Assembly: GCA_028284045.1 (NCBI GenBank)
Contig: JANQSN010000005.1
Span: 62,001 to 126,000, forward strand
Length of the DNA: 64,000 nt
Reading direction: 5' to 3'
From: Alphaproteobacteria bacterium
Lineage (GTDB): Bacteria; Pseudomonadota; Alphaproteobacteria; DSM-16000; Inquilinaceae
The notes below the pieces were generated by a model that was given only the letters and a program-made list of their open reading frames with translations, made no database searches and was not told the origin of the DNA. Positions 39,495 through 47,112 of the stretch are shown here, one piece after another. The position numbers and the translations under genes are program-made. The first letter of the stretch is position 1; each line of letters begins with the position of its first letter.

Positions 39495-39833
39495 ATGAGC
39501 GATCCCGTCAAGACCCTGCCCAAGGCCGTCACCGACGGCAGCTTCGATGCCGATGTGCTGCAGTCCGACCTGCCGGTCGTCGTCGATTTCTGGGCGGAGT
39601 GGTGCGGCCCCTGCAAGATGATCGGGCCGGCCCTGGAAGAGCTGGCCGACGAGCTGGGCGACCGGGTGACCATCGCCAAGCTGAACATCGACGAGAACCC
39701 GAACACGCCGATGAAGTACGGCGTGCGCGGCATCCCCACGCTGATGATGTTCAAGGGCGGCGCCGTCGCCGCCACCAAGATCGGTGCGCTGCCCAAGGGC
39801 GCGCTGCAGGACTGGATCGAAGGCGCGCTTTAG
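39495..39833 (+). CDS. trxA: Thioredoxin
   Basis: A 112-residue thioredoxin with the active site [18 protein letters not shown] and the cis-Pro loop [15 protein letters not shown]. The ATG at 39495 has AGAGAGGA 9 bases upstream. A trxA after addA is a common alphaproteobacterial order. The TAG stop shares its last base with the first base of repeat element E. Confidence 0.97.
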   Translation: MSDPVKTLPKAVTDGSFDADVLQSDLPVVVDFWAEWCGPCKMIGPALEELADELGDRVTIAKLNIDENPNTPMKYGVRGIPTLMMFKGGAVAATKIGALPKGALQDWIEGAL

Positions 39834-39911
39834 GATCGATCGACCGTCAAAAACGCCCTCCCCCTCGATGGGGGAGGGCTTCAACGGGCGGCGATGAACA
39901 TCGATCCGGCC
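39833..39911. repeat. MITE-like element, copy E (79-bp internal deletion form)
   Basis: It keeps both termini (left GGATCGATCGACCGTCA; right end on the other strand GGCCGGATCGATGTTCATCG) but only one hairpin, CCCTCCCCC-TCGAT-GGGGGAGGG at 39856-39878. It looks like a full element that lost everything between its two hairpins. The hairpin lies 22 bp after the trxA stop and may act as a terminator. Confidence 0.75.
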
Positions 39912-40125
39912 TGATGTCTCGATCCGCCAGAACGGCAAGATCCGAGAAGCCCAATCGCGGGTCCGAGGCCATCTTTGCCGCCTCCTCGATAGAATAGTGC
40001 AAAACAGCACACCACCAGTCATTCTTGAATTTATCGGAATAGCGCATACTTTCCCGCGAGGTTATTGCGTGCCAAGCAGATGCCGCACTATTCGCCAGTA
40101 CAAAACAGTGATATCGGAGAATAGG

Positions 40126-40140
40126 TTAGCGATATCTTAA
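40126..40140. promoter_or_regulatory. CtrA-like box before the chemoreceptor gene
   Basis: TTAG-CGATATC-TTAA differs from TTAA-N7-TTAA by one base and lies 49 bp before the chemoreceptor start, in an AT-rich spacer. Confidence 0.4.
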
Positions 40141-40189
40141 ATGATTCGAGTCATATCCGATGGTCGAAAGTCCAACGGAGAAACTCGCC

Positions 40190-42202
40190 ATGAAGTTTCT
40201 TATCAATCTGAAGATCGGTATCAGAATCTGGCTCGGCTTCGCCGTTGTGCTGGCGTTGCTGTTGATCACCAGTGCCGTCGGCTATCTCTCGCTGAACAGC
40301 GCCAACCAAAGCTTCGGCGTTTATCGGGGCTTGGCCCGGTCCACCAACGCCGTCGGCCGTGTGCAGGCCAACATGTTGATGACGCGCATGAACGTCAAAG
40401 ACTTCATTATCCGCGGCACCACCGAGGAAGCGGACGAGGTTCGCCACTACGCGACGTTGACGGCCGGTCTGATCGAAGAAGCGCTCGACCTCGTCGTGGA
40501 AGAAGAGCATGTCCGGCTGCTGCGGAGCGTCGAAGCGGACATTGCTACCTACGAAACGCGGTTTGAAGACGTCGTTGCACATCAAGATCAGCGCAACCGG
40601 ATCGTCGACGGTCAGCTCAACCAGATCGGACCGCAGATCGAGCAGAAGCTGACGGAGATCATGAACAGCGCGTTCGAGGACGATGATGCGGAAGCCGCCG
40701 TCTATGCCGGTCGCGTCCTGCGCAATCTGCTCCTGGGGCGGCTCTATGTGATGCGCTTCCTGGTCGACAACGACGAGGCGTCCTATCAGCGGGTCCTGCA
40801 GGAATTCGACGATCTCGGGGTCGCCGCCGAAACGCTGCTGGCCAGCCTGCAGAACCCCGCACGCCGGCAGTTGGCGACCGAGGTGGACGAGATGGCCGCC
40901 GCGTACCGCATCGCCTTCAACGACGTCCATGACACGATCATGGACCGCAACGCCATCATCACGGACGAGCTCGACCGTCTTGGGCCGGTCATCGCGTCGA
41001 CCGTGGACGACTTCACGCTGGCGATCAAAGACCGTCAGGACACGCTGGGCCCCCAAGCCATGGCGGCCATGAAGAACGCGGTGACGATCATGCTCGTCGC
41101 GGCCGGCGTTGCCCTGACGACGGGCCTGGTCGCCGCCTTCGTCATCGGCCGCGGCATCTCCCGCCCGGTGGTTACCATGACGCAGGCCATGCGCACGATC
41201 GCCGACGGGGACACCGTCGTGGACGTGCCTGCCCGCCACCAGAGGGACGAGGTCGGCCAGATGGCCGCCGCCGTGCAGGTGTTCAAAGACAACATGATCA
41301 GGAACGCGGAACTGGCCGCCGCCGCGGCTGAGGAGCAGGAGGCCCGCGACCGCCGCACCCGGCGCATCGACGCGTTGACCTCGGCGTTCGATGCCGAGGC
41401 GGCGGGCACGATCGATACGTTGGCCTCCGCGGCAACGCAGCTTCGATCGACCGCCGATACGCTGTCGACGACGGCGGAGGACGCCAAGAACCAGGCCGCC
41501 GCCGTGGCCACCGCGTCGGAAGAGTCGAGTTCGAACGTCCAGACCGTCGCCACGGCGACGGATGAGTTGAACAGCTCCATCGAAGAGATCAGCCGCCAGG
41601 TGGCTCAGCAGGCCAATCTGGCGAGCGAGGCGGTGGATGCTGCGGAGGCCAGCAACCGCCAAGTCAACGAGCTCGCCGACCGTGCCAAGCGCATCGGCGA
41701 GGTCGTCGATCTGATCACGTCGATCGCCGAGCAGACCAACCTGCTGGCCCTGAACGCGACGATCGAGGCGGCGCGCGCCGGCGATGCGGGCAAAGGCTTC
41801 GCGGTCGTGGCCTCGGAGGTGAAGACCCTCGCCACGCAGACGGCCAAGGCGACCGAGGAGATCGCCGCCCAAGTCACCGCCGTCCAGACCTCCACCGAGA
41901 CGACCGTGGAGTCCATCCACGGGATCGGCTCCCGCATCAAGGCGATCGACGAGATCACCGCGGCCGTGGCATCCGCGGTGGAGGAGCAGAATGCCGCCAC
42001 GCAGGAGATTGCGCGCAACGTCCAGCAGGCCGCCCAGGGAACCGAGGAAGTCTCGACCAACATCGTCGGCGTCAGCGCCTCGGCAGAGCAGACCGGCGGC
42101 TCCGCCAACGACATGCTGAAGGCCTCCGGCGACCTCAGCAGCCGGGCCGACCGGCTGAGGGGCGTCGTCCAGCAGTTCCTCGGCGACGTGCGCGTGGCAT
42201 AG
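40190..42202 (+). CDS. Methyl-accepting chemotaxis protein
   Basis: A 670-residue transmembrane chemoreceptor. The first membrane helix is at residues about 8-33 ([20 protein letters not shown]). A periplasmic region of about 260 residues is predicted mostly helical, compatible with an HBM-type double helical bundle. The second helix ([20 protein letters not shown]) leads to HAMP and the signalling domain, whose tip is [20 protein letters not shown] followed by [18 protein letters not shown] preferred the ATG at 40190, with GGAG upstream, to one ten codons earlier. A strong terminator follows. Confidence 0.94.
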   Translation: MKFLINLKIGIRIWLGFAVVLALLLITSAVGYLSLNSANQSFGVYRGLARSTNAVGRVQANMLMTRMNVKDFIIRGTTEEADEVRHYATLTAGLIEEALDLVVEEEHVRLLRSVEADIATYETRFEDVVAHQDQRNRIVDGQLNQIGPQIEQKLTEIMNSAFEDDDAEAAVYAGRVLRNLLLGRLYVMRFLVDNDEASYQRVLQEFDDLGVAAETLLASLQNPARRQLATEVDEMAAAYRIAFNDVHDTIMDRNAIITDELDRLGPVIASTVDDFTLAIKDRQDTLGPQAMAAMKNAVTIMLVAAGVALTTGLVAAFVIGRGISRPVVTMTQAMRTIADGDTVVDVPARHQRDEVGQMAAAVQVFKDNMIRNAELAAAAAEEQEARDRRTRRIDALTSAFDAEAAGTIDTLASAATQLRSTADTLSTTAEDAKNQAAAVATASEESSSNVQTVATATDELNSSIEEISRQVAQQANLASEAVDAAEASNRQVNELADRAKRIGEVVDLITSIAEQTNLLALNATIEAARAGDAGKGFAVVASEVKTLATQTAKATEEIAAQVTAVQTSTETTVESIHGIGSRIKAIDEITAAVASAVEEQNAATQEIARNVQQAAQGTEEVSTNIVGVSASAEQTGGSANDMLKASGDLSSRADRLRGVVQQFLGDVRVA

Positions 42203-42206
42203 TTTC

Positions 42207-42240
42207 GGCGAGCCACTGACGTGGCTCGCCTGGTTTTCCT
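42207..42240 (+). terminator. Rho-independent terminator after the chemoreceptor
   Basis: GGCGAGCCAC-TGAC-GTGGCTCGCC is a perfect 10-bp stem followed by TGGTTTTCCT. It begins 5 bases after the stop codon. Confidence 0.8.
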
Positions 42241-42375
42241 CAATCGCCGGCGGGCCCCTGCGGGCCCTTGGCTTCCGCGCCCATTTGGGCGCGGCGCCTC
42301 AATGGCGCAGGGCCAGGGCGGCCGAAGGGGGAGGTCAGCGCGTTTCCGGACGGCGGCGTCGGCCGTTGAGGAGGC

Positions 42376-43833
42376 TCACGCCGCGGCGAAGCTCTCCGTG
42401 GAGAACCGCCAGGCCTTGACCTCGGCGGACCAATGGTCGGCCGGCAGTCCGGCCTTCACCTTCAGCCGGCGCACGAAGTCGCCGGGGCTCGAAACTCCTT
42501 GCCAGACCTTCGGCAGGAACAGGCCCTGGCACCCCCGGTCCTGCAGGATCACCCCGTCGACGTCGGGGCTGAGCGCGTCGATCAGCCCGGCCTCGTCGGC
42601 GAAGGCGATCGGGCGCGGATGGCTGAGGATCGACACGCTCGCCCGGACGGCCGGCAGCTCCGCCGCCGTCAGCGGGGCGAAGCGGCGGTCGGCCGAGGCA
42701 GCGCGCACCGCATTCGCCGCGACATCGGCGGCCAGGGGCTGGTGCGGCTTCAGCGAGCCGACGCAGCCGCGCAGGCGGCCGTCGATCTCCAGCGTCACGA
42801 AACTGTTCCGCCAGGCCCGCAAGGGCGCCGGTTCCGCCGCCGGATCGAGGCCGGCCAGCGGATCCTCCGCTCCGGCGACCAGGCGCGCCAGGGTCTCGCC
42901 GACCAGCGCCCCGAGCCGCGCGCGCAGTGGCGGCGGCAGGCAGGCCCGGGCGCCGTATTCCAGCGCGTAGGCGCCGTAGCCGACGACCCGGTCGTCGGCG
43001 GTCAGGCCGGCATCGGCGCTGTCGGCCCGGTGCAGCGTGGTGGCGCGCAGGTCGAGCCCGCGCGCCCGGTGCAGCAGCCCGGCGATGGCGCGGTGCCCGC
43101 AGGCCAGCGTGCCGGACAGGTCGCCGGGGCTGGCCGTCTCGATGGCGCGGCTCGCCCGCTCGTCGAGCGCGGCGGCCTCGACGCGGGCGTGATAGTGGCT
43201 GAGGTCGGAACTGATGACGATCAGCGTCTCCGGACCGCCCCACAGCGCGGTCAGCACCCGCGCCACCACCCCGGGATCCGCGCCGCCGACCAACAGCGGC
43301 ACGATCTGGGCCTGGGGAAAACAGCGCTGCACGAAGGGCAGTTCGACCTCGATGGCGTGCTCCCCGTCGAAAGCCCGGTCGACCACGGCGACGCCCGGCT
43401 CGGCCAGCGCCGCCGCCAGGCCGGTGCGGTCGACCGCGACCGCGCCGAGCGGCGTGGCGAAGGCCCGTGCCGCCGGCGCCGCCAGCCCGGCGACCGCCAG
43501 GCGATGGGCCGGCGCCAGGATGACGACGCGGGTGATCGTGTGCCCAAGATCGCTGACGGCGGCGAAGGCCGTGCCGGCGACGGCGCCGGAGAAGACGTAG
43601 CCGGCATGCGGCGCGATGATCGCCTTGGGCCGGATGCCCCAAGCGTCCTGCCCGGCGGCGAGAAACCGGTCGACCGTGCCGGCCAGATCCGCCGGATCGC
43701 CCGGATAGAAGCGCCCGGCGACCTGCGGCGGCCGGACGCCGCCATCCGGCATGCCGGCGCCCGGCCGGCCGGCACCGAGCTTGCCGGAGACCGTGGCCCG
43801 CGACACGGGACCAACGCGGAGGTTCAGCGGCAT
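42376..43833 (-). CDS. AmmeMemoRadiSam system fusion protein AmrB-AmrA (Memo + AMMECR1)
   Basis: A 485-residue fusion of two members of the AmmeMemoRadiSam system. Residues about 35-295 are the Memo domain, with the metal-like His residues in IIAPHAGYVFSGAVAG, GEHAIEVELPF and SSDLSHYH. Residues about 300-485 are the AMMECR1 domain, with SFVTLEIDGRLRGCVGS, RFAPLTAAELPAVRASVSIL and LPKVWQ. The third member, a radical SAM enzyme, is encoded divergently at 44265. AAGGAG stands 6 bases before the ATG. The biochemical role of the system is not settled. Confidence 0.93.
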   Translation of the reverse strand: MPLNLRVGPVSRATVSGKLGAGRPGAGMPDGGVRPPQVAGRFYPGDPADLAGTVDRFLAAGQDAWGIRPKAIIAPHAGYVFSGAVAGTAFAAVSDLGHTITRVVILAPAHRLAVAGLAAPAARAFATPLGAVAVDRTGLAAALAEPGVAVVDRAFDGEHAIEVELPFVQRCFPQAQIVPLLVGGADPGVVARVLTALWGGPETLIVISSDLSHYHARVEAAALDERASRAIETASPGDLSGTLACGHRAIAGLLHRARGLDLRATTLHRADSADAGLTADDRVVGYGAYALEYGARACLPPPLRARLGALVGETLARLVAGAEDPLAGLDPAAEPAPLRAWRNSFVTLEIDGRLRGCVGSLKPHQPLAADVAANAVRAASADRRFAPLTAAELPAVRASVSILSHPRPIAFADEAGLIDALSPDVDGVILQDRGCQGLFLPKVWQGVSSPGDFVRRLKVKAGLPADHWSAEVKAWRFSTESFAAA

Positions 43834-44264
43834 CGTCACTCCTTCCCGGACGCACCGGCCCGCGACGACGGTAAACGCCAAATTCTCACCAGAGCGTATA
43901 TGATGAGACGTGCACCGTCAGGTGCCTGGATCAACCGCCGACGGATTGCGGGGAGCATCTCATGGGGGCGATCGGACCGGCGCCCACGGGAATGTCGGCC
44001 AGCGCAGCGGCGCGCACGGAACGTTGGCGGCTAAGCTGCCCCGGCGACTCGAGCCTCGTGAGCCGACGTTCGCCGCCGCCCCCGTTGAAAGCCCTCCCCC
44101 TTGATGGAGGAGGGTTGGGTGGGGGTGATCGTCTCAGCGGAAATGCCTTACGAGACAGGGCGTTCTACGGCCCCGTCGGGCGATCACGGTCGTTTCGGCG
44201 CCCGGACGTGCGGCACCATCACCCCCACCCTGACCCTCCCCCATTGAGGGGGAGGGATACCTGA
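43834..44264. other. Divergent spacer between the AmrB-AmrA and radical SAM genes
   Basis: 431 bp. Most of the right half is repeat element C. The left part (43834-44055) has an AT-rich patch around 43875-43910 that could hold promoters. A short open frame starting at 43962 runs into the repeat and lacks any recognisable protein character. Confidence 0.5.
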
Positions 44265-44278
44265 ATGTCGGTTCTGCC
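44056..44278. repeat. MITE-like palindromic element, copy C (about 223 bp)
   Basis: The left part carries GCCGCCGCCCCCGTTGAAAG and CCCTCCCCCTTGATGGAGGAGGG followed by TTGGGTGGGGGTGAT; the right part has ATCACCCCCACCCTGACCCT and CCCCCATTGAGGGGGAGGG. The right terminus ACCTGAATGTCGGTTCTGCC matches the terminus of copies B and D (GTCCTGAATGTCGAYTGATCC). That terminus contains the ATG of the radical SAM gene, and the GGGAGGG of its hairpin is placed as a ribosome binding site. The interior is diverged. Confidence 0.75.
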
Positions 44279-45383
44279 GAACGCCCCGCCCGAGGCGGTC
44301 GCCACCCGGTACTGGCACCGCGTGGCCGACGGCCGCATCCAATGCGATGTCTGCCCCCGGGCCTGCGCCTTGCGCGACGGCCAGCGCGGCCTGTGCTTCG
44401 TGCGCGCCGCGGAGGGCGGGGCGATCGTGCTGAAGACCTGGGGCCGGTCCAGCGGCTTCTGCGTCGACCCGATCGAGAAGAAGCCGCTGAACCACTTCCT
44501 GCCGGGCACGCCGGTGCTGTCCTTCGGCACCGCCGGCTGCAACCTCGCCTGCAGCTTCTGCCAGAACTGGGACATCTCCAAGTCGCGCGACGTCGACACC
44601 CTGGCCGATGCCGCAACGCCGGAGATGCTGGCCGAGGCGGCGGTGCAACTGGGCTGTCGGTCGGTCGCCTATACCTACAACGACCCGGTGATCTTCCTGG
44701 AATACGCGGTCGACGTCGCCGCCGCCTGCCGGGAACGCGGCGTGCGCTCCGTCGCCGTGTCCGCCGGCTACATCCTGGCCGAGCCGCGCGCCGCCCTGTT
44801 CGGCGCCATGGACGCCGCCAATATCGATCTGAAGGCGTTCACCCAGGATTTCTACCGGCGCGAATGCAAGGGCCATCTGGACGCGGTGAAGGAGACGCTG
44901 GAATACCTGGTGCACGAGACCGGGGTGTGGGTAGAGATCACCACCCTGCTGATCCCCGGCGCCAATGACGGCGACGCGGAGATCGACCAACTCACCCGCT
45001 GGATCGCCGACCGGCTGGGACCTTCGGTGCCGCTGCACCTCACCGCCTTCCACCCCGACTACCGGATGCGCGACCGCGGGCGCACCCCGCGCGAGACCCT
45101 GATCCGCGCCCAGCGCATCGGCCGCGCCAACGGCCTGGACTACGTCTATGTCGGCAACGTGCTGGACGCCGCGCGCAGCAGCACCTATTGCAAGACCTGC
45201 GGCGAACGGCTGATCGGCCGGGAACACTATGCGCTCGGCCGCTGGCATCTGGATGCGGCCGGCCGGTGCCGGTCCTGCGGCACGCCGATCGACGGCGTGA
45301 TCGAGGCCGCGCCCGGCGATTGGGGCCGGCGGCGTCAGCCCGTGCGCCTCACCGCCCGCGCCGGCGCGGCGGCGGCCTCCTGA
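44265..45383 (+). CDS. amrS: AmmeMemoRadiSam system radical SAM enzyme AmrS
   Basis: A 372-residue radical SAM protein of the AmmeMemoRadiSam set. The 4Fe-4S motif is GTAGCNLACSFCQNWD (Cys92, Cys96, Cys99). The N-terminus has an extra Cys cluster (CDVCPRACALR ... LCFV), and the C-terminus a zinc-ribbon-like pair (YCKTCGERL and CRSCGTPID). TYNDPVIFLEYAVDVA and ANIDLKAF are family blocks. The likely start ATG and ribosome binding site fall inside the end of repeat element C. The next gene, a PIG-L protein, begins 58 bp after the stop. Confidence 0.94.
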   Translation: MSVLPNAPPEAVATRYWHRVADGRIQCDVCPRACALRDGQRGLCFVRAAEGGAIVLKTWGRSSGFCVDPIEKKPLNHFLPGTPVLSFGTAGCNLACSFCQNWDISKSRDVDTLADAATPEMLAEAAVQLGCRSVAYTYNDPVIFLEYAVDVAAACRERGVRSVAVSAGYILAEPRAALFGAMDAANIDLKAFTQDFYRRECKGHLDAVKETLEYLVHETGVWVEITTLLIPGANDGDAEIDQLTRWIADRLGPSVPLHLTAFHPDYRMRDRGRTPRETLIRAQRIGRANGLDYVYVGNVLDAARSSTYCKTCGERLIGREHYALGRWHLDAAGRCRSCGTPIDGVIEAAPGDWGRRRQPVRLTARAGAAAAS

Positions 45384-45441
45384 TCGGCCGCTCCGCCGGC
45401 CAGCGCACACCCGACCGGACGGAGGACGACCGGCTGACGCC

Positions 45442-46200
45442 ATGCTCGGCGAGCGGATCTTGCTGCTGATCCCCCATCCCGGGGACGAGGTCATGGGCGC
45501 GACCGTCGCCTGCCTGGAGGCGGTCGACGAAGGCTGCCGCGTGCACGCGCTCTACCTGACCTGTGGCGTGCCCCTGGCGGCGCATCTGTGGTCCTGGCAG
45601 CGGCCGGAGCGCGACCAGATGGTCGCCGCCCGCCGGCGGGAGGCGGAGGCCACCGCCGCCGTCCTGGGCATCGAGCCGTTGACCGTCCGGCCGGTCGCCG
45701 CGCGCCGGCTGAAGGACGAGATCCGCGAGGCGCACCGCGCCGTCCGCTCCGCCGTGAAGCGCCTGCGCCCGGACATGATCTGGGTACCGGCCTATGAGGG
45801 CGGCCACCCCGACCACGATGTCGTCAGCTATCTCGGCACGCTGTTCAACGCCGATATCGAGGTCTGGGAGTACGCCCTCTACAACAATGCCGATGGCCGG
45901 CTGAAGGCGCAGCACTTCGCCCGCCCGATCGGCAGCGAGCGGGTCTTCCCCCTCGACGGCGCCGACCGGGAGACCAAGACGCAGGCGATCGCCGCCTACG
46001 CCTCCAAGCCCGAGGAGTTCGACGCGCTGAAGCTGGACCAGGAATGCCTGCGCCCGCTGGCGGCCTACGACTATGCCCGACCGCCCCATGCCGGCCGGCT
46101 GGCCTATCAGCGCCACCGTTGGCTGCCGTTCAACCACCCGCGCATCGACTACACCGAGCCGGAGGACGTCTCCGCCGCGCTGATCGCCTATTCCCGCTAG
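45442..46200 (+). CDS. PIG-L/LmbE family protein with altered active-site motif
   Basis: A 252-residue protein of the PIG-L deacetylase fold. The usual N-terminal motif (A/P)HPDDE is here PHPGDE (residues 11-16): His12 and Asp15, the zinc ligands, are kept, but the catalytic-base Asp is Gly14. The third zinc ligand region HPDH (residues 122-125) is intact. Family members remove acetyl groups from GlcNAc or related amides. The altered base suggests a different chemistry or reduced activity. It follows amrS on the same strand and may be cotranscribed. The ribosome binding site is distant (GGAGGA, 15 bases). Confidence 0.85.
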   Translation: MLGERILLLIPHPGDEVMGATVACLEAVDEGCRVHALYLTCGVPLAAHLWSWQRPERDQMVAARRREAEATAAVLGIEPLTVRPVAARRLKDEIREAHRAVRSAVKRLRPDMIWVPAYEGGHPDHDVVSYLGTLFNADIEVWEYALYNNADGRLKAQHFARPIGSERVFPLDGADRETKTQAIAAYASKPEEFDALKLDQECLRPLAAYDYARPPHAGRLAYQRHRWLPFNHPRIDYTEPEDVSAALIAYSR

Positions 46201-46208
46201 TCGCTGTC

Positions 46209-46457
46209 GGCTGAAGCGACATTCATCGCCGCCTCCCGTTGAAGCCCTCCCCCTCGATGGGGGAGGGTTGGGTGGGGGTGATTCCTGTCGTTGGGGAAGC
46301 CGGATAGAGAAGCACCTTTCGACGGCGCCATTCGATGGATTCCGACGTTGTGGCGCGGCAGGGGCACCTCGCAGGCGCTGGCGCCGTGCGGCGACATCAC
46401 CCCCACCCTAACCCTCCCCCATCGAGGGGGAGGGAAGTCCTGAATGTCGACTGATCC
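46209..46457. repeat. MITE-like palindromic element, copy D (249 bp, full length)
   Basis: The left end is GGCTGAAGCGACATTCATCG and the right end, on the other strand, is GGATCAGTCGACATTCAGG. It matches copy B in opposite orientation along all 249 bp with about 26 mismatches by my hand count. It lies between two convergent genes: it starts 9 bases after the PIG-L stop, and its last base is the first base (on the + strand) of the TAG stop of the small hypothetical gene. Confidence 0.9.
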
Positions 46458-46774
46458 TAACCGTCTCGGGCGGGAAAGATGCGGGTCTCCAACTGGCCCG
46501 GCAGCTTCTCGAACACGTGAACGTGATAGCCGCACATCGGGTTGCGGGTGAGGTACTCGCACAGATAGTCGCGGCACGCGTTCGACGCGTCGGTGATCCG
46601 ATACTGCCAGACGGGCTGCATCGTGCCGGTCAGCCGGTCGCCATGGCGCAGGCTGACGCTGCCGGCCCATTCGGCCGGAAAACCGCTTAGATAATTGACC
46701 GCATAGTGCTGGAAGACGGATTCGTCGTCGATATTGACGCCCGCCTTGTTCTCGAAGCACAGCCGGAGATCCAT
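46457..46774 (-). CDS. Small hypothetical protein
   Basis: A 105-residue soluble protein I do not recognise, beginning MDLRLCFENKAG. It has three further Cys (ACRDYLCEYL and NPMCGYH) and an aromatic middle (VWQYRITDA). GAGAGG lies 7 bases before the ATG, and coding character is good. It diverges from opgH and converges on the PIG-L gene, with element D at its 3' end overlapping the stop codon. No membrane segment or signal peptide is seen. Confidence 0.7.
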   Translation of the reverse strand: MDLRLCFENKAGVNIDDESVFQHYAVNYLSGFPAEWAGSVSLRHGDRLTGTMQPVWQYRITDASNACRDYLCEYLTRNPMCGYHVHVFEKLPGQLETRIFPARDG

Positions 46775-47112
46775 CGTTCTGCCTCTCCAGTTCCGGCGTC
46801 CGACGCGGCCCTCGGCGGCGATATCGCTAGCGACGACCGCGCGCAAACGTGAAGACCGGACCGGGAATGTGGCCTTTTCTTTGCCCCATTTCAGCGTATA
46901 TGGGCAACCCGCTGCATCGTCCGACGCAGCCTGTCGCACCCAGCGTACCGCCCGATCGGAGTCGGCGGTCGCCGACGGCGACAGCGATCCCCTGGGCTGG
47001 CCGCCGATCGGGCGGATCCCCAAGCCCTCCCGAACCGGTCGGCCGGCGTGCCGGGGCGACCGGCGGGCCCCCGATCCGGGTCCCCTCTCCGGGCGCCCGA
47101 GGAGACGCGTTC
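46775..47112. other. Divergent spacer between the small protein gene and opgH
   Basis: 338 bp. Open frames continue through much of it, but the opgH start at 47113 has the best ribosome binding site. A moderately AT-rich patch at 46855-46910 (TTTTCTTTG, GCGTATATGGG) is the likely promoter area. Nothing else is recognised. Confidence 0.4.

Noticed and set aside
43962-44264. 100-codon plus-strand gene upstream of amrS
   Set aside because: Its second half is repeat element C sequence and its first half has no recognisable protein character; the ribosome binding site alone is not enough.
16971-46457. CRISPR array or tandem repeat reading of the GC-rich repeats
   Set aside because: The copies are dispersed kilobases apart, in both orientations, with conserved interiors and no spacers.
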